DNA from: Streptomyces sp. NBC_00250
GTDB lineage: Bacteria; Actinomycetota; Actinomycetes; Streptomycetales; Streptomycetaceae
Length of the DNA: 64,000 nucleotides
Direction: 5' to 3'
Assembly (NCBI RefSeq): GCF_036192275.1
Contig: NZ_CP108088.1
Span: forward strand, 1,054,001-1,118,000
Shown here: positions 61,300 through 64,000 of the stretch, in pieces
How the letters are laid out: each line of letters begins with the position of its first letter
Position numbering within the stretch: the first letter of the stretch is position 1
The notes under the pieces: generated by a model
Seen by the model: only the letters and a program-made list of their open reading frames with translations
Told to the model about the DNA's origin: nothing
The model's database searches: none
Program-made: the position numbers and the translations under genes

Positions 61300-63435
61300 T
61301 CAGGAGTGCCGGGAACCGCGCAGTGCCCGGTCGAGGCCGTCCTGGGGGAGGCCGGTGAGGGCGCGTACGAAGATCTCCTCGTAGGCCGGTTCCCCGATCG
61401 TCGCGCGGACGGTGTCCGTGTACTTCTCGTGCATGGCGCGCAGGCCGGGCAGGCCGCGCCGGGGCTGGCCCGTGGAACGCCAGAACGCCTCCCCCGTGCC
61501 CGAGACGTCGGCCGCGCGCTCGCCGTCACCGGCCGCGGCGAGGGCGGTGGCGAGGACGTCGAGCCCGAGGGCGACACCGAGGCTCGCGCCGAGTCCCCTG
61601 GTGCCTTCGAGCATCGCGCGCGCGTGCCCGGCGGCCGCCGCCGGGTCACCCTCCAGGAGACCGGTGAGGGCGAGCTGGTACTCCAGGGCCGTCCGGGTCC
61701 AGTGCTCGTCCAGCCCCTCGCACAGGGTGCGCAGCGCCGTCGCCCGGTCCCGTGCCTCGGCGAGCCGGCCGAGGCCCGTGAGGGCGAAGACCCGCACGAG
61801 GTGGCAGCGCAGCTGGGCGGCGGAGTCGGCGGGGCCGCCCTGGGCGGCGTCGAGTACATGGCTCACGACGACGTACGCGGCCATCGGCCGGCCGGTGGTC
61901 AGGGCGAGGAGCCCGGCGAGGGCGGCGGCGTCGAGGGTGAGGTCGCCCGGCCGGGGCCGTGCCCGGTCGTCCGGCGGGCAGTGGCTCTCCTCGTACCCCG
62001 TGGACGGGTCCTCCGTGGACTCGGTGTACTCGGTGTACCGGGCCTCCCGGGCACAACGCTCGCTCACCTCCTGCGCGGGACCGAACTCGCCCTGGAGTAC
62101 GAGGGTGACGCCGAGCGCCCACAGGGCGCGGGCCCTGGGGCGACCGCGCGCGCCGCTCAGCAGCAGGGCCTGTTCGAGGCCGTCGCGGGCCTCGCGGAGG
62201 CGGCCCCGGCAGGACCAGGCGAAGGCGACGGAGCCGACGAGGTCGAGGGCCGCGTCGGGGTCGGTCCGCAGCAGCCGGTCGAGGGCGGTGCGCAGGTCGG
62301 TGTGGTGGGCGTCGACGCTCCGGTACCAGCGCAGTTGGCGGGTGCCGTGCCAGGCGGTCTCGCCCCGGCGCGCCAGGCCCCGGAAGTGGGCGGCGTGCCG
62401 GTCGGCGACGGTGGCGGTCTCTCCGGTGCGGTCCAGCCACATCGCCCCGTACGCGCGGATCGTGTCGAGCATCCGCAGTCGTCCGCCCGCGTCCGGCGGG
62501 CGGACCAGTGAGGCGCGGACGAGCCCGTCGAGGGCGTCCGGGAGGGTGGCCCGGTCGAGCGGGCCACCGATGCAGACGGCGGTCGCCGACGCGGGGTCGA
62601 AGGGGCCGCGGAAGACGGAGAGCCGGGCCCAGAGGAGGCGTTCGAGCGGGGCGCTCAGCTCGTGGCTCCAGCCGATGGCGGCGCGCAGGGTCTGATGGCG
62701 GCTCGGCCACACCCGTTCGGTGTGGGCGAGGAGGTCGAAGCGGGCGGCGGGCGGGGCGTCGAAGCGGGTGCCGAGCTGGTCCCGGACGGCTTCGGCGCCC
62801 TGGAGGCGGATCTGGGCGGCGGCCAGTTCCAGGGCGAGCGGGATGCCTTCGAGGCGTACGCAGATCTCGCCGGCCGGACCGGCGGCGGGGAACTCCTCCC
62901 CGGCGGCCCGGCGGAGCAGCTCCAGGGCGTCGCCTCCGGCGGGCGGCAGCGGGTCGAGGGCCACGACCTGCTCGCCTTCGACGCCGAGGGGCCGTCGGCT
63001 GGTGGCGAGGACGGTGAGTCCGGGGGCGGCCGCGAGGAGTTCGGTGACGAGCCGGGCGCAGGGTTCGGCGAGGTGCTCGCAGGAGTCGAGGACCAGCAGC
63101 AGCCGGTCGTCGGCGAGCCGGCGGCAGAGCCCGGTGGTCGCCATGCCGGGGGTGTGGTCGGCGAGGTCGACGGAGTCGGCGACGAGGGCGACGAGGAGCC
63201 GGTCGCCGTCGAGCGGGGTGAGGTCGGTCCACCAGGCGCCGTCGGGGTACAGCCCGGCGGCGCGGTGCGCGGCGCGCAGTGCCAGCCGGGTCTTCCCCAC
63301 GCCCCCGACGCCGGTCACGGTGACGAGGCGGTGCTCCGCCAACGCGGCGGATATTCGTCCCAGTTCCGTGCGGCGTCCCACGAAACCGGGGTTCTCGTCC
63401 GGCAGATGTCCACGCACGGGAGCAGTCTCCCTCAT
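61300..63435 (-). CDS. NB-ARC/AfsR-like ATPase with TPR repeats, no DNA-binding domain
   Basis: 711 aa. NTPase region: GFVGRRTELGRISAALAEHR, P-loop GVGGVGKT at 42-49, LLLVLDSCEHLAEPCARLVT (Walker B), LTVLATSRRPLGVEGEQVVA, RLEGIPLALELAAAQIRLQG and RHQTLRAAIGWSHELSAPLE. The remainder is helical and TPR-like. Homologues usually have an N-terminal SARP/OmpR or a C-terminal LuxR HTH; neither is visible here. It may act as a signalling ATPase for a separate regulator or be a derivative that lost its HTH. Confidence 0.88.
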   Translation of the reverse strand: MRETAPVRGHLPDENPGFVGRRTELGRISAALAEHRLVTVTGVGGVGKTRLALRAAHRAAGLYPDGAWWTDLTPLDGDRLLVALVADSVDLADHTPGMATTGLCRRLADDRLLLVLDSCEHLAEPCARLVTELLAAAPGLTVLATSRRPLGVEGEQVVALDPLPPAGGDALELLRRAAGEEFPAAGPAGEICVRLEGIPLALELAAAQIRLQGAEAVRDQLGTRFDAPPAARFDLLAHTERVWPSRHQTLRAAIGWSHELSAPLERLLWARLSVFRGPFDPASATAVCIGGPLDRATLPDALDGLVRASLVRPPDAGGRLRMLDTIRAYGAMWLDRTGETATVADRHAAHFRGLARRGETAWHGTRQLRWYRSVDAHHTDLRTALDRLLRTDPDAALDLVGSVAFAWSCRGRLREARDGLEQALLLSGARGRPRARALWALGVTLVLQGEFGPAQEVSERCAREARYTEYTESTEDPSTGYEESHCPPDDRARPRPGDLTLDAAALAGLLALTTGRPMAAYVVVSHVLDAAQGGPADSAAQLRCHLVRVFALTGLGRLAEARDRATALRTLCEGLDEHWTRTALEYQLALTGLLEGDPAAAAGHARAMLEGTRGLGASLGVALGLDVLATALAAAGDGERAADVSGTGEAFWRSTGQPRRGLPGLRAMHEKYTDTVRATIGEPAYEEIFVRALTGLPQDGLDRALRGSRHS

Positions 63436-63536
63436 GAGAGCGACGAACGGGCGGGCGGCACCGGTTCGTTACGGTCCTCGGACCGAGTCGGCGACACCTT
63501 CCCGCCCGTCACGATGCCGCACCCCGCCCGCCACGG

Positions 63537-64000
63537 CTACCCCTCTTCGACGGTCACGACGACCGAGTGCCAGCCCTGTGCCCCGTCGGGCATCGTGCCG
63601 GTGCGCTCTTCGGGCTGGGTGGCGCCGGTGCCGTCGGTGGCCCGGACGGTGAGGGTGTGCCGGCCGGGGGTCGCCGTCCAGGGGTACAGCCACTGGCGCC
63701 AGGTGTCGCTGCTGTCCTCGGCGGCGAGGCGTGCCTCCTGCCAGGGGCCGTCGTCGATCCGTACCTCGACCCGGCGGATCCCCCGGTGCTGCGCCCAGGC
63801 GACCCCGGCGATCATCACGGTGCCGGCGGCGGGGCGGGCGAAGGAGCGGGGGGTGTCGATGCGGGACTGGGTCTTGACGGGGGCCTGGGCGGCCCAGCCG
63901 CGCGGCACCCAGTAGGCGTCGTAGGCGGCGAAGGTGGTGAGCTCGATCGACGCGATCCACTTGCAGGCGGAGACGTATCCGTAGAGGCCGGGGACGAGCA
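63537..64000 (-). CDS. Sulfite-oxidase-like molybdoenzyme, C-terminal part (cut by window end)
   Basis: The frame is open to the window edge. It begins LVPGLYGYVSACKWIASIEL, TTFAAYDAYWVPRGW (end of the Moco domain), then a dimerisation domain with GTVMIAGVAWAQHRGIRRVE, VRIDDGPWQEARLA and TPGRHTLTVRATDGTGATQP. It is a second enzyme of this family within 4 kb, but KWIASIEL and the tail differ from the first, so it is a distinct subfamily (membrane-anchored versions are common). The start is outside. Confidence 0.88.
   Translation of the reverse strand, partial: LVPGLYGYVSACKWIASIELTTFAAYDAYWVPRGWAAQAPVKTQSRIDTPRSFARPAAGTVMIAGVAWAQHRGIRRVEVRIDDGPWQEARLAAEDSSDTWRQWLYPWTATPGRHTLTVRATDGTGATQPEERTGTMPDGAQGWHSVVVTVEEG

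Overview
The window is very GC-rich with strong third-position G/C bias. It carries giant LAL-type LuxR regulators, PucR and XRE-cupin regulators, SCO-like nickel-transport genes and many secreted or lipoprotein products. This points to a Streptomyces chromosome, probably an arm or accessory segment. I see no tRNA, rRNA or CRISPR array. Coordinates and family assignments come from reading the sequence only; no database search was run.

Region 1 (1-10.7 kb) is a mobile-element graveyard. A few working genes (LysR regulator with a DapA-like lyase, a DinB/MDMPI-like enzyme, a SnoaL-like protein) sit among IS5-family transposase relics, a complete IS copy with terminal inverted repeats, a 5'-truncated second copy, an RHS core fragment, a DUF721 fragment and a corA 3' fragment. 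The most striking gene is a secreted ice-binding-domain protein fused to collagen-like repeats. Its LPxTG-like cell-wall anchor is frameshifted, and an IS sits exactly at its stop codon.

Region 2 (10.8-36 kb, all minus strand) is a metabolic and stress cluster. It holds several alpha/beta hydrolases (three or more of one subfamily), an LLM monooxygenase with its FMN reductase, a cofactor-free haloperoxidase, two LAL regulators, a sugar ABC transporter without its own ATPase, an amidohydrolase, a Dps ferritin, a pyridine nucleotide-disulfide reductase, DoxX and a YcaC-like hydrolase. Many genes overlap by 1-4 nt. Near-identical ~180-bp sequences at 10.1-10.3 kb and 36.1-36.25 kb end at the same 15-bp core, and each truncates a different host gene. 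This looks like the same end of an integrative element in two sites.

Region 3 (36.2-43 kb) is a five-gene peptide/nickel-type ABC operon (binding protein, two permeases, two ATPases) plus a coupled gene of unknown function. A Nur-box-like palindrome lies in its promoter, which argues for nickel uptake (nikABCDE).

Region 4 (43-64 kb) holds a paired acyl-CoA dehydrogenase/quinone oxidoreductase operon, an XRE-cupin regulator divergent from a thioredoxin-reductase-like gene, VOC and GNAT genes, a PIG-L deacetylase/SIS isomerase pair, a proline-iminopeptidase-like hydrolase, a secreted GH5 cellulase with a CBM, a glycine-betaine/choline-type ABC system lacking its ATPase, nadE, two sulfite-oxidase-like molybdoenzymes (the second cut by the window end), a DUF6325/SHOCT pair and an NB-ARC/TPR regulator without a DNA-binding domain. 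Strong hairpins separate several of these units.
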